Of a DNA stretch of 64,000 nt, positions 47,680 through 56,006 are shown one piece after another; within the stretch, counting starts at the first letter, position 1; each line of letters opens with the position of its first letter. The position numbers and the translations under genes were made by a program. The notes below the pieces were generated by a model. It saw nothing but the letters and a program-made list of their open reading frames with translations, was not told the DNA's origin and did not search any database. The DNA is taken from positions 1,984,001 through 2,048,000 of the forward strand of contig NZ_OY762267.1 of the NCBI RefSeq assembly GCF_963665245.1, given 5' to 3'. The stretch comes from an uncultured Paludibaculum sp. Its GTDB lineage: Bacteria; Acidobacteriota; Terriglobia; Bryobacterales; Bryobacteraceae.

Positions 47680-49074
47680 CTACTGCCTGGAGGCCGGCCC
47701 GGCGCAACGTTTGAGAGGCGCGTTATCAGGGTGCGCGATCCTTCCGGCAGTGTTGATCTGCGTTGAGGACTGCCGCCATTCTTCGGGCAGCCCCTTCTTG
47801 GTGGCCAGCAGGATGTCGAGCACATTCTTGCGGTCCTCCCTGGTGAGGTGCGCAAACTCAGGGCTCGTGTCTTTGCCGGTGAGCACTTCGTGGAGACGCC
47901 GGTAGACGAAGCTTCTCGCGGGCTCCGGCAGGTCGTCGAAGGCTTCTGAGTAGATCAGGTAGCTGCATGGGTACCGGAATAGGCGTGTCTTTAGGTCGAA
48001 ATCGCGTAGGGACCGGCCGTGCTCATCGCGTGGACCACGCGCGGTGAACTCACTGGTGTAGTTGGAAGTGCCTTTGATGGGATCCTCCAGGCGAGTCTCG
48101 TTGGCAAACAGTAGATAGCGAACCAGTTCCTCGGCCGGCTGTTCAAATTGTTTACGGGCTTCCTCCGATAGGAGCCCGGCCAGCGCTCCGGCAGCATTGC
48201 CTTGTTCCGCCGCGGCGTGTAGCGCGATGCGGGTGCGGTAGTTCGCGAGCGTAATGAGGTTGTGCATCTGGGTCTGGTGCGCCTGCACCAGTTGGGCCAC
48301 GATGTCGCTGTGCGGGCTGAGGTAGAGCGACTGCTCGATACGGTCGCCTAGATCGAGCAGATTCGCTCCGGCCTGGCGGTCGAGTAGTTTGGCGGCGTCG
48401 CCCTTCTGCACAGTCACGTTCCCCATGTGCAACTGGCGGCCGTTCGTCCCAGTCACATACCAGCCCCCAAAACGGTCGCCGAGCGGGCTGTCGTGTCCCG
48501 TCACGTAGGCCGCTCCGCGCGAAGACTGCACGCCCGAAGGATTGGTGTGGACGCTCCGGAGGAGTACGCCGGGCACACCTCGCGTCGCTGCCACCACGTG
48601 GCACTGCGTGCAATCCAGTTCGGCCCGTTCAAAGACCGGCCGTTCGGTCCTGGTGTTCTCGAGGATGTAGAAGATCGCACCCTGCATCGGGTCGAACGAA
48701 ACCACCTCTAATTTGCCGCCACTCACCCAGCCGATATAGACGTCGTCGTTGAAGTACAGTGCACGGGGCGTTCGAGGCGTGATCCTGCGGAATTGAAAGC
48801 TGGTCTTCGAGAACACCAGGGACTGCGAGCTGACCGGCACATCCAACTGCTTCAGCACGGACTTCAGGTAACCGTTTGGCTCTTCGTAGGTGAGTTGGGC
48901 CTCGCCTCGGTCCAGGCGTGTCTGGAGAAGCGCAACAGGATCCCGCACGGCTCCCGTTCGATAGAAGATCGGGGCGTCACTGAAGGGCACGTAGCCCTGA
49001 TTCCTGACCGCGATCTGACCCAGGACCAGGACGGAGGCCGACAATAGCCACGCTGGCAGAATGAGCCTCTTCAT
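47680..49074 (-). CDS. Secreted mono-haem cytochrome-like protein of unknown function
   Basis: 464 residues from ATG at 49074 (MKRLILPAWLL). Signal peptide at about 1-20. One haem-type motif, CTQCH in ELDCTQCHVVAATRGVPG, and the pattern GHDSPLGDRFGGWYVTGTNGRQLHMGN. The rest is mostly helical, with many His/Arg (LANYRTRIALH). It resembles uncharacterised secreted mono-haem proteins; function unknown. The ATG overlaps the stop of a 50-aa gene (ATGA). The TlpA-like gene 23 bp downstream could keep its haem cysteines reduced. Confidence 0.8.
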   Translation of the reverse strand: MKRLILPAWLLSASVLVLGQIAVRNQGYVPFSDAPIFYRTGAVRDPVALLQTRLDRGEAQLTYEEPNGYLKSVLKQLDVPVSSQSLVFSKTSFQFRRITPRTPRALYFNDDVYIGWVSGGKLEVVSFDPMQGAIFYILENTRTERPVFERAELDCTQCHVVAATRGVPGVLLRSVHTNPSGVQSSRGAAYVTGHDSPLGDRFGGWYVTGTNGRQLHMGNVTVQKGDAAKLLDRQAGANLLDLGDRIEQSLYLSPHSDIVAQLVQAHQTQMHNLITLANYRTRIALHAAAEQGNAAGALAGLLSEEARKQFEQPAEELVRYLLFANETRLEDPIKGTSNYTSEFTARGPRDEHGRSLRDFDLKTRLFRYPCSYLIYSEAFDDLPEPARSFVYRRLHEVLTGKDTSPEFAHLTREDRKNVLDILLATKKGLPEEWRQSSTQINTAGRIAHPDNAPLKRCAGPASRQ

Positions 49075-49223
49075 GAGCGGCGGGCTCCTGGAGACTGGCA
49101 CCTAAGCCCAGTCGCACGGTTGGAGATCGCCGGCGTGACGGCAGGACCGGCGGCTCGTGAAATTCTCCGTATGCAGGGAGGACGGAAGGTCGTCGGGGCT
49201 GGGATGATCTCGGGTGGGTTCAT
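49071..49223 (-). CDS. Translationally coupled 50-aa leader ORF
   Basis: MNPPEIIPAPTTFRPPCIRR is the start of a 50-residue, proline- and arginine-rich sequence without recognisable domain. An AGGAGGAG ribosome binding site (49238-49231) lies 7 nt from the ATG at 49223. Its stop TGA overlaps the ATG of the cytochrome-like gene (ATGA), so it probably drives translation of that gene. It could be a leader peptide or small functional protein. ATG at 49229 is a poorer alternative (1-nt gap). Confidence 0.55.
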   Translation of the reverse strand: MNPPEIIPAPTTFRPPCIRRISRAAGPAVTPAISNRATGLRCQSPGARRS

Positions 49224-49272
49224 GCACATACTCCTCCTGGACATGCGACCGGACGCCGGTGGACTTACTTCG

Positions 49273-49288
49273 TGCGCCGGACGGCGCA
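49273..49288. promoter_or_regulatory. Perfect 7-bp hairpin in the leader
   Basis: TGCGCCG-GA-CGGCGCA at 49273-49288, between the 26-bp palindrome and the leader ORF. It may be a transcription-factor site or a small RNA hairpin of the mRNA leader. Confidence 0.4.
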
Positions 49289-49300
49289 TTGTCGAGACTG

Positions 49301-49326
49301 ACTCAAACAATTTAAAATGTTTGAGT
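49301..49326. promoter_or_regulatory. Perfect 26-bp palindromic operator candidate
   Basis: ACTCAAACA (49301-49309), spacer ATTTAAAA, TGTTTGAGT (49318-49326): 9-bp perfect arms. It lies about 80 bp upstream of the 50-aa ORF and its cytochrome operon (minus strand). The AT-rich centre resembles operators of Rrf2/NsrR or other winged-helix dimers, but no regulator can be assigned by sequence alone. Confidence 0.6.
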
Positions 49327-49697
49327 TATGAGCAAAGCCGCGATCAACGGCAACAGCCGCAGGAGGGGCGGCTGAGCAGGGCAAGAAGGTTGAATCGGCT
49401 ATCAGTAGACATTGTAGGTCTAGAATAGGGCATATGGATTTACGCGTCAATACTAAACTACTAATTCTGTATACTATGTCCACATTGGATCGAATGAATG
49501 TTGTGCTCCATGCCACTTCGGCCCCGTGCGGCCAGCCAGGTCTCCACACGCAGCGACACGGCGATGTTTGGGACCATAGCAGAAGAGGCCTTCGGAGCAG
49601 CTAACTGGCACCAGCTTCGCGGGAAGATGCGATGCGGCGTCCCAACTACTCCGGTTCTTGAGGAATACAGTTCAACCCCTCAGTCAGCGACGGAAAA
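49327..49697. other. Intergenic region with AT-rich island
   Basis: About 370 bp between the palindrome and the cystathionine-type gene. 49430-49500 is unusually AT-rich for this genome and has TATACT at 49472-49477. A 56-codon frame, MDLRVNTKLLILYTMSTLDR..., runs from ATG at 49434; it could be a decayed gene start. No RNA gene was recognised. Confidence 0.4.
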
Positions 49698-50840
49698 ATG
49701 AAGTTCAAAACCCTTGCCATCCATGCCGGGCACGACCCGAAGAAACACATGGGCGCGGTGATGCCGCCCATCTACCAGACGTCCACCTTTGCATTTCGCG
49801 ATGTGGGGCAGCCCGGCCCGTTCGACTATTCCCGCAGCGGCAATCCAACTCGGGCCACGTTGGAAGACTGCCTGGCCGCGCTTGAGGGGGGCCAGCGCGG
49901 GTTTGCCTTCGCCACAGGCATGGCCGCCGAAACAACGGCGCTCATGCAGTTCTCGTCGGGTGACCGGCTGATCGTGCAACGCGACCTGTATGGCGGCACC
50001 TACCGGTTGTTCGAAAGCGCCTTTCGGAACAAGGGCATCTGCGCCGAGTATGTGGATCTGCGGAATCTGGACGCCCTCCGCGTGGCGCTGGCCACCCCGG
50101 CCGCGGCGATCTGGATCGAGACGCCCACCAACCCACTGATGAACCTGGTGGATCTGGCGGCCGTAGCCGAGTTGGCCCAGGCTCATGGCGCGATCACGAT
50201 CTGCGACAACACGTTTCTTTCGCCTTACTTCCAACGTCCTCTCGACCTGGGCATCGACATCGTGCTGCATTCGACCACGAAGTACCTGAATGGCCACTCC
50301 GATGTGGTGGGTGGCGCGCTCGTGGCGAAGCGGGACGATCTGTGCGAACGAATCGGCCTGCTGCAGAATGCGCTGGGCACTTGCGCCGGTCCGCAGGACT
50401 GCTTTCTGGTTTTGCGCGGGATCAGGACGCTGGGCGTCCGCATGGAGGAACACAACCGGAATGCCCTGGCCATCGCAAAGTGGTTGCAGACACATCCGCG
50501 CGTGGAAGAGGTGCTGCACCCCGGACTGGAGTCTCACCCGCAACACGAACTCGCGAAGCGGCAGATGACCGGCTTTGGTGGCACCTTCTCGTTCCGTTTG
50601 AAAGGCGGAGAGGTGGCGCTGCACCGGTTGCTGCGGGGCGTGAAGGTGTTCCTGCTGGCGGAGTCGCTGGGTGGGGTCGAATCGCTGATCGATCACCCGG
50701 CCACCATGACCCATGCCAGCATTCCACCCGACGTCCGCCAGCGCATGGGCATTGGCGACGACCTCGTCCGGCTCTCTGTCGGTTTGGAACACGTGGACGA
50801 TCTGATCGCCGATCTCGATGCCGCGCTCAGCGGCGATTGA
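49698..50840 (+). CDS. Cystathionine gamma-synthase/lyase-type PLP enzyme
   Basis: 380 residues of the Cys/Met-metabolism PLP family. Visible: YSRSGNPTR (44-52), LEGGQRGFAFATGMAA, ETPTNPLMNLVDL, Asp170 for the pyridine nitrogen in ICDNTFLSPYFQRP, and PLP lysine Lys195 in HSTTKYLNGHSD. SLGGVESLIDHPATMTHASI is the usual C-terminal signature. It either joins O-succinyl/acetyl-homoserine and cysteine or splits cystathionine; sequence by eye does not decide. Start ATG at 49698 fits the family. Confidence 0.93.
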   Translation: MKFKTLAIHAGHDPKKHMGAVMPPIYQTSTFAFRDVGQPGPFDYSRSGNPTRATLEDCLAALEGGQRGFAFATGMAAETTALMQFSSGDRLIVQRDLYGGTYRLFESAFRNKGICAEYVDLRNLDALRVALATPAAAIWIETPTNPLMNLVDLAAVAELAQAHGAITICDNTFLSPYFQRPLDLGIDIVLHSTTKYLNGHSDVVGGALVAKRDDLCERIGLLQNALGTCAGPQDCFLVLRGIRTLGVRMEEHNRNALAIAKWLQTHPRVEEVLHPGLESHPQHELAKRQMTGFGGTFSFRLKGGEVALHRLLRGVKVFLLAESLGGVESLIDHPATMTHASIPPDVRQRMGIGDDLVRLSVGLEHVDDLIADLDAALSGD

Positions 50841-51116
50841 CCTCAGTTTGCGCGGCCCGCTTGAGGCAGTCAGGCCCAGACGCAGTGATGCCGAGACGGT
50901 GGCCATGGAAGCACTCACCTTCTCCTCACGGCTTCGGGCTGAACCGGGTCGGAAAGGCGGCAGGCCGAGGGCGGAGATCCCGGAGGTTGTGGGAGGCGGC
51001 CTACTGATTCGACGGGAGCGTGAATACCAGACCAAGGCTAGCTACGCGAATCGGGTGTGCAGCGTCCATACGGGTGACCGAGCAAGAAGCGAGGTCCGGA
51101 CAAGGAGAGTAAGAAA
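50841..51116. other. Intergenic region, no gene seen
   Basis: About 276 bp. The upstream part is Arg/Gly-rich in all frames and no domain was found. It carries an AAGGAGAG site just before the PEGA gene start. Confidence 0.45.
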
Positions 51117-51563
51117 ATGACACTCACAAATGGCAGGGGCGACGCGGGACGCCACTTCGGATTCACGATGCTGCGCAAGCTGCTGCTGGTGTCCGCTGCA
51201 TTGATCGTGGCCCTGCCCGCGAGCGCGGGCGTCCGCTACGTCCGGGGCGGCTTCGGTTTCGGCCCGGCGTTTGGACCGTGGGGCTACGGCTATGACCCGT
51301 ACTTCTACGGCGGGTACCCGATTGTCACGCATCCGAACGCGGGTCAGGTGAAGCTGGACACGAAGATCAAAGACGCTGAGGTCTACGTAAACGGATCGTA
51401 TGCCGGTACGGCGGGCGAGCTGAAGTCCATGTGGCTGAAGCAGGGTTCGTACAAGTTGGAAGTGCGGGCTCCAGGCCGTGAACAATTCGCGCAACAGATC
51501 TACGTGGTGAACGGCAAGACGATGAAGGTTCGACCCGAGCTACGGATGGAGCCGAAGTCTTGA
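51117..51563 (+). CDS. PEGA-domain secreted protein
   Basis: 148 residues. The start at 51117 has AAGGAGAG at an 8-nt gap; an inner Met at 51168 would give a shorter leader. The signal peptide core is LRKLLLVSAALIVALPASAG. A Gly/Tyr/Phe-rich linker (FGFGPAFGPWGYGYDPYFYGGYP) precedes a PEGA-like beta domain (VKLDTKIKDAEVYVNGSYAG, LKQGSYKLEVRAPGREQF). PEGA domains are surface or periplasmic and of unknown activity. Confidence 0.82.
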   Translation: MTLTNGRGDAGRHFGFTMLRKLLLVSAALIVALPASAGVRYVRGGFGFGPAFGPWGYGYDPYFYGGYPIVTHPNAGQVKLDTKIKDAEVYVNGSYAGTAGELKSMWLKQGSYKLEVRAPGREQFAQQIYVVNGKTMKVRPELRMEPKS

Positions 51564-51611
51564 AGCAGCAGAGGCAGGGCGAAGAGCGCGCCCGCACATT
51601 TCGAACAACAG

Positions 51612-51655
51612 CCGGCCCAAGGTCCTAAATCGGGGACCTGGGCCGGTCTTTCATT
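51612..51655 (+). terminator. Rho-independent terminator after the PEGA gene
   Basis: The arms CCGGCCCAAGGTCC and GGGACCTGGGCCGG (51612-51646) pair with one bulge and are followed by TCTTTCATT (51647-51655). It begins 49 bp after the stop codon. Confidence 0.75.
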
Positions 51656-51775
51656 ACAAACCTTACGAAGAAACTGGATGCGTCCTCACGCCATCCAATA
51701 AACAGAAGTAAAACGGCGGCCCGGCCGCGAGGCCGCATTTACTGGTGCTGGCACTGGGCGGAGGAAAGAAATCAG

Positions 51776-53188
51776 ATGATGAGGCCGGTAGTCTATGGTG
51801 CGCTGGCGGTCGTGTTGGCCGTTGGACCCGAGATGGCGCAGACGCGGCCAAAGGAGGCCGCCTCCGTGCCCGCCAAATCGTTGGCGGACTACAGCGAGGC
51901 GATGGAAAACCTGGCTGAGGCGGCGAGCCCGGCGGTGGTACAGATCCTGGTGCAGAGGGTCGCTCCGGTGGGCCAGGGCGATTCGCAACATATGGGTTTC
52001 GTGGCTGAGCAACAAGCCACGGGGTCTGGCGTCATCGTGGACCCGGACGGCTACATCGTCACGAACGCGCATGTAGTACAGAACGCACGGCATATTGACG
52101 TGAAGATCCTGCGGGTGGACGAGAGGGGCCAGGCGCCGCACGGACACCTGCTGCCGGCGAAGCTCGTCGGGCTGGACTCGCAGGTGGATATAGCGGTGCT
52201 AAAGATCGAGGGCAGCAATCTGCCGACGCTGTCGTTTCTGAACTCGGACACGTTGCGGCAGGGGCGTCTGGTGATGGCACTGGGCAGCCCGCTGGGTCTG
52301 CAGAACACCCTGACACATGGTGTGGTGAGTGCAACGCTGCGGCAACTGAAGCCCGAAAGTCCGATGGTGTATATCCAGACTGACGCTCCGATCAATCCCG
52401 GAAACAGCGGCGGTCCTCTGCTGGATATCGAAGGCCGGATCGCGGGTATCAACACGATGATCTACTCGGAGTCGGGCGGCAATGAGGGTATTGGGTTCGC
52501 GATTCCAGCCAATCTGGCGAAGGATGTCTATCTGAAGTTGCGGAAGGACGGGCGGGTGCGCCGGGGAGCGATCGGCGTAATACCGGAAGCGATCACTCCG
52601 GCGCTGGCAGCGGGACTTGGCCTGGATCGCGACTCCGGGGTGATTCTCTCGGATGTCGCTCCCCATGGGGCGGCGGATGCGGCGGGGCTGCAGCCAGGTG
52701 ATGTTCTGATCTCGATCGACAATAAGCCGGTGAGAGAGGTGCGGGATCTGGCGCTGACCGTATTCCAGCGGGCTCCGGGCGATGAGCTGAAGATGGTGAT
52801 CCAGCGCGGCAAGGAGCAGATGACGAAGACCGTGGCGGTGCTGGAACGTAAGAACGAACCCAACCTGCTGGAAGATCAAGCCAGCTATGATGCGGCCCTG
52901 GTGCGGCAACTGGGAATCCTGGCGGTGACGCTGGACGAGAAGGTGACGGCCATTCTACCGGATCTGCGGCGACTGTCCGGCGTCGCGGTGGCCGCCGTGC
53001 CAGCGGAGTATGCCGGCTTGAATCCGGGACTGCTGGCGGGCGATGTGATCTATGAAGTGAATACCAAGGCCATAGCGTCGTTGGATGAATTGCGGGCTGT
53101 CTTGAACGAGAAGAAGTCGGGCGATGCCATTGTGTTACTGGTGGAGCGGATGGGGCAGTTGATCTACGTGACTGCAACGCCGGAGTGA
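51776..53188 (+). CDS. HtrA/DegP-type serine protease with two PDZ domains
   Basis: 470 residues. Signal peptide at about 1-21. Trypsin-like catalytic triad: His99 in TNAHVV, Asp138 in VDIAVLK and Ser211 in NPGNSGGPLL. PDZ1 spans about 265-350 (IGVIPEAITPALAAGLGLDRDSG... AGLQPGDVLISIDN) and PDZ2 about 375-465 (GVAVAAVPAEYAGLNPGLLAGDVIYEV). It would degrade or chaperone misfolded envelope proteins. The region 51656-51775 before it holds no gene. Confidence 0.93.
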   Translation: MMRPVVYGALAVVLAVGPEMAQTRPKEAASVPAKSLADYSEAMENLAEAASPAVVQILVQRVAPVGQGDSQHMGFVAEQQATGSGVIVDPDGYIVTNAHVVQNARHIDVKILRVDERGQAPHGHLLPAKLVGLDSQVDIAVLKIEGSNLPTLSFLNSDTLRQGRLVMALGSPLGLQNTLTHGVVSATLRQLKPESPMVYIQTDAPINPGNSGGPLLDIEGRIAGINTMIYSESGGNEGIGFAIPANLAKDVYLKLRKDGRVRRGAIGVIPEAITPALAAGLGLDRDSGVILSDVAPHGAADAAGLQPGDVLISIDNKPVREVRDLALTVFQRAPGDELKMVIQRGKEQMTKTVAVLERKNEPNLLEDQASYDAALVRQLGILAVTLDEKVTAILPDLRRLSGVAVAAVPAEYAGLNPGLLAGDVIYEVNTKAIASLDELRAVLNEKKSGDAIVLLVERMGQLIYVTATPE

Positions 53189-53210
53189 AGCACCGCCGTC
53201 GGACGAGCGG

Positions 53211-54224
53211 CTACTCAAGGGTGATGGTGACGCGGGCGCTATCGGAGCCGAGGCCCGCGGCATCGGATACCGAGAGTGTGACCGGACAGCGGGAACCGGC
53301 CGCCGACGCTTGGACTTCGCCGATCTTCCGGACTACGGCGTGGAGGACAAGCTGGGGCTGGCCGTCCAGGGCGAAGGTGGCACGTTGTCCGATGTGGACC
53401 TCGGAGAGGCGGGCCGGCGGGATCTGGGTTTCGATCTGCCGATTGAGATCCGAGACGATTTCGAAGTCTCTGGAGAATTCGTCGCGCTGGACCAGGTAAC
53501 CGTCGGCGGGCGACACGGCGGGCACTCGGACAGCCGCGATTTCCGGGTTGGCGATGGCGGATTCGGCGGCTCGCCGATCCTCCTGCGCCGCGCGTAACGC
53601 GGCGCGGGCTTCCGCTACCTGAAGCTCCAATTCCTCAACAGTCGTTGCGGACTGGCTGCCAAGCGCGGCTTGGGTGTCGACCTGCCGGCGAGCCTCCTCC
53701 TGAGTGGAGAGCGCCTCGTCGTGCTTCAGTTGGCTTTCCATGCCTTCGCGGTAGAGCGCGTCGTCGCGCTGCGCGGCGGACTGCGCTGCGCCGACGGCGA
53801 TCTCGGCACTGGCCAGGCGGCTGCGGGTCTCGTCAGCGCGAGCCTGGGCGGCGGCGAGGCGCGTCTCAAGATCCTGGAGAGTCGCACGGGCGGTATCCAC
53901 AGCAGCAGAGGCCTGGTCTATGCGGTCTCCGAGTTCGGCGGATGGATGGGGCGTGGCATCCGGCAGCGACTCACCGATGACATCTCCCTTGTGTACTTTC
54001 GCATTCACGGGGACTTCGAGTTCGAGAATCGAAGCGTTCACCGGTACTGACGCGACCGAGACCAGTTCTCCGGTGAGGCGGAGAGCCTGGGTCACTTCGG
54101 CGGCTGAATCGAACGAGGAGCGCTGCCAGTGGTGCGCGGAAGAGAGGGTGGCGTGGGTCCAGATGGCGCCAACGAGACAGGCCGAAGAGAGAAGCAGGAT
54201 GGCTGAGGACGAGTGCGGCTTCAT
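53211..54224 (-). CDS. HlyD/MacA-like periplasmic adaptor protein
   Basis: 337 residues from ATG at 54224 (MKPHSSSAIL). N-terminal membrane anchor (about 5-25), a lipoyl-like half (LTGELVSVASVPVNASILELEVPVNAKVHKGDVIG), a long coiled coil (about 105-225: DQASAAVDTARATLQDLETRL...), then the second lipoyl half (AVSPADGYLVQRDEF) and beta-barrel (IPPARLSEVHIGQRATFALDG). The membrane-fusion partner of an ABC or RND exporter. No transporter or outer-membrane channel is found with it. Confidence 0.85.
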   Translation of the reverse strand: MKPHSSSAILLLSSACLVGAIWTHATLSSAHHWQRSSFDSAAEVTQALRLTGELVSVASVPVNASILELEVPVNAKVHKGDVIGESLPDATPHPSAELGDRIDQASAAVDTARATLQDLETRLAAAQARADETRSRLASAEIAVGAAQSAAQRDDALYREGMESQLKHDEALSTQEEARRQVDTQAALGSQSATTVEELELQVAEARAALRAAQEDRRAAESAIANPEIAAVRVPAVSPADGYLVQRDEFSRDFEIVSDLNRQIETQIPPARLSEVHIGQRATFALDGQPQLVLHAVVRKIGEVQASAAGSRCPVTLSVSDAAGLGSDSARVTITLE

Positions 54225-54269
54225 GAGGTCAATCCTTTCTACCGGCCGAGTGAGCGCGCTGCACTGCAC

Positions 54270-54479
54270 CTAGCGGCCAAGCCGGCGTAGTTGCGAGAGA
54301 ACAATCGATGCGGAGAAGCCGAGCAGAATGCCCAGAATTCCGCCCGTGCAATAGAGGCTGGCGGCATCGACGGCGATGACGGACAGCCGATGGCTGGTCT
54401 GGCGAATTGGGCGATGGTCCAGGCTCGTGCGGGTGCCGGCGTCTGACGGCGGAGGAGTGTGATTGATACCGGTGTCCAT
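54270..54479 (-). pseudogene. Possible FtsX/MacB-type permease C-terminal fragment (or small membrane protein)
   Basis: 69 residues from ATG at 54479, with AGGACGGGCAGG upstream. A single helix, LYCTGGILGILLGFSASIVL, resembles the last helix of MacB-type FtsX permeases (LLSLLGGLLGILLG). The rest of such a permease is missing. It lies 45 bp upstream of the adaptor gene, so it may be what remains of an ABC transporter, or a genuine small membrane gene. Confidence 0.4.
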
Positions 54480-54603
54480 CCTGCCCGTCCTTTCGACCGC
54501 GCGAAGCCATGCCGCCGCCTGTGAGTCGACGCGCGTCCAAATGCTGGTTGAGCGGAGGGCACCGGCGATGGCCGCAGTCCTGTGGCGGCCGGCGCCCTTC
54601 GCA

Positions 54604-54987
54604 TCAGCCGATGTACCACTCGCTGCAGGCATGCCATCTGGCGACGGCATGGGGCGTCGGGTGCTCCGCAACCTCGCCCGCTCCACCAATAAGGTGAATG
54701 ATGCGCGTGGTGCGCAGCACGTCGGCGGTGTGGCCGGAAGGGTTCAGCAACCTTAGCTCACCACCCGCCAGGGTAACGAGGGCGTAGCCAACCATGAGTT
54801 CTCCGATGTCCTCAAGGTCTAGCGACGGCACACCGGAAAGATCGAGCAGGATATGGGAGCGGCCACTCTCCAGCAGTTGGCGTAGCTGCTGGTGGAGAGA
54901 GCCGTGCTCTTCGGGCGAGGCGAGTTTCCCGTGCGCGTCGATGATTGTGAAGTCGCCGCGCTCGTGAACGGTCAGACGCGTGGCCAT
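54604..54987 (-). CDS. STAS-domain anti-anti-sigma-like protein
   Basis: 127 residues from ATG at 54987. STAS fold: FTIIDAHGKLASPEEHGSL, HILLDLSGVPSLDLEDIGELMVGYALVTLAGGELRLLNPSG. The usual phosphoserine region (D-x-S-x-V) has DLSGVPSLD, with candidate Ser residues. It probably binds an anti-sigma partner that is not encoded here. The ATG overlaps the stop of the upstream gene by one base (TGATG). Confidence 0.82.
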   Translation of the reverse strand: MATRLTVHERGDFTIIDAHGKLASPEEHGSLHQQLRQLLESGRSHILLDLSGVPSLDLEDIGELMVGYALVTLAGGELRLLNPSGHTADVLRTTRIIHLIGGAGEVAEHPTPHAVARWHACSEWYIG

Positions 54988-55544
54988 CAATTGGCCCCCG
55001 GGGTGATAGTGGACCGCAACTGCTCCTCTTCCTGCTGGACTTTTTCATACTTCAGATAGTTCTTGAGGGTCTTTGCGATTTGATCGGAGTCGCGTTTCAC
55101 GTTCTCGGTGTAGGTCCGGTATTGGGGGCTCCAGAGGAAGTTGTGGTTGTTGTTGAAGAACTCGATGGCGCCTTCCGTGTTAGTGGCGGCCTCTTTAAGC
55201 AGGGGCACTACCTTATCTACGGCCTGCTGCTCCCAGGGCTGGAGTGTGTCGCGTTCGGCCTCAAGGGCCGAGATCTCCTTGCTCATCTGGTTGACGTCGT
55301 ATTTGAGCGCCCACAGGGGGCTCAAGTGGGAATCGCTGGAGAGGGCGGAGTTAGCGGCGTACATCCTGAGGTGTTCGGCTTCAGTGGCGCTGTCTGAAGC
55401 GACGCTACGCATTTCTTCCAGCATTGTCCTGGGGTTTTGATTCGTGTTGACGATGGAGGCGGTCTCCCCAAAGGACTGCGGGGCAATCGCGACCAACGAA
55501 CCGATCGCGGCCATCAAAGTGATGGAAAAGCTTCTCTTGGTCAT
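54987..55544 (-). CDS. Secreted helical protein of unknown function
   Basis: 185 residues from ATG at 55544 (MTKRSFSITLMAAIGSL); AGGAG lies 12 nt upstream, and ATG at 55556 is the alternative. Signal peptide at about 1-26 ending AIAPQSFG. The mature part is mostly alpha-helical and charged (MLEEMRSVASDSATEAEHLRMYA; VNQMSKEISALEAERDTL), without membrane helix or known motif. Translation is coupled to the STAS gene (TGATG). Confidence 0.75.
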   Translation of the reverse strand: MTKRSFSITLMAAIGSLVAIAPQSFGETASIVNTNQNPRTMLEEMRSVASDSATEAEHLRMYAANSALSSDSHLSPLWALKYDVNQMSKEISALEAERDTLQPWEQQAVDKVVPLLKEAATNTEGAIEFFNNNHNFLWSPQYRTYTENVKRDSDQIAKTLKNYLKYEKVQQEEEQLRSTITPGAN

Positions 55545-56006
55545 GACTTGCTTCATCTCCTGGTTGCTGTTTTGCCGGTCCGGCTCATCCATCCCGGCTC
55601 ACTAATGAAGACGAATTTCGGCGGCCATCGGCATCTCCCGTCCACACGGCATTCGCGGTCGAGTTGAGTTGGTAGAGGAGTGTTCATGCGAAACGCTGAG
55701 CCTGGCCGCCTCCCCTTGGCCGCGTAGTTGCCTGAACCGTGAAAGGCCTGCCGGTGTCTGCCGGAGCGCAAGCACTGCTGTCACCAACGTAACTGGAGGA
55801 CCTGGCTTCGTGAGCGGTGGTGTAGACGGATGCACTATGGTTACGGCTATCTGTCACGAGCTGACGGCTCGCGCAAAGACGGCGAAAACAGAGTTGTCCG
55901 CACGCTGTATCCCTGGTCCCGTGAGCATCTTCTACTACTCAGAGGGTATGGGTTCTGCGGTGTGGGGGCCCCATGATGGAACTGCCCGAGAGAAGGCGGG
56001 CTGGCC
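55545..56006. other. Divergent intergenic region, no gene recognised
   Basis: About 460 bp between the minus-strand secreted protein and the plus-strand pseudo-receiver gene. Open frames exist but none has a ribosome binding site plus a recognisable domain. It probably holds promoters for both sides. Confidence 0.4.

Noticed and set aside
49498..49701. 67-residue frame overlapping the cystathionine-type gene start (ATGA)
   Set aside because: No ribosome binding site and no recognisable sequence; one overlap alone is weak evidence.
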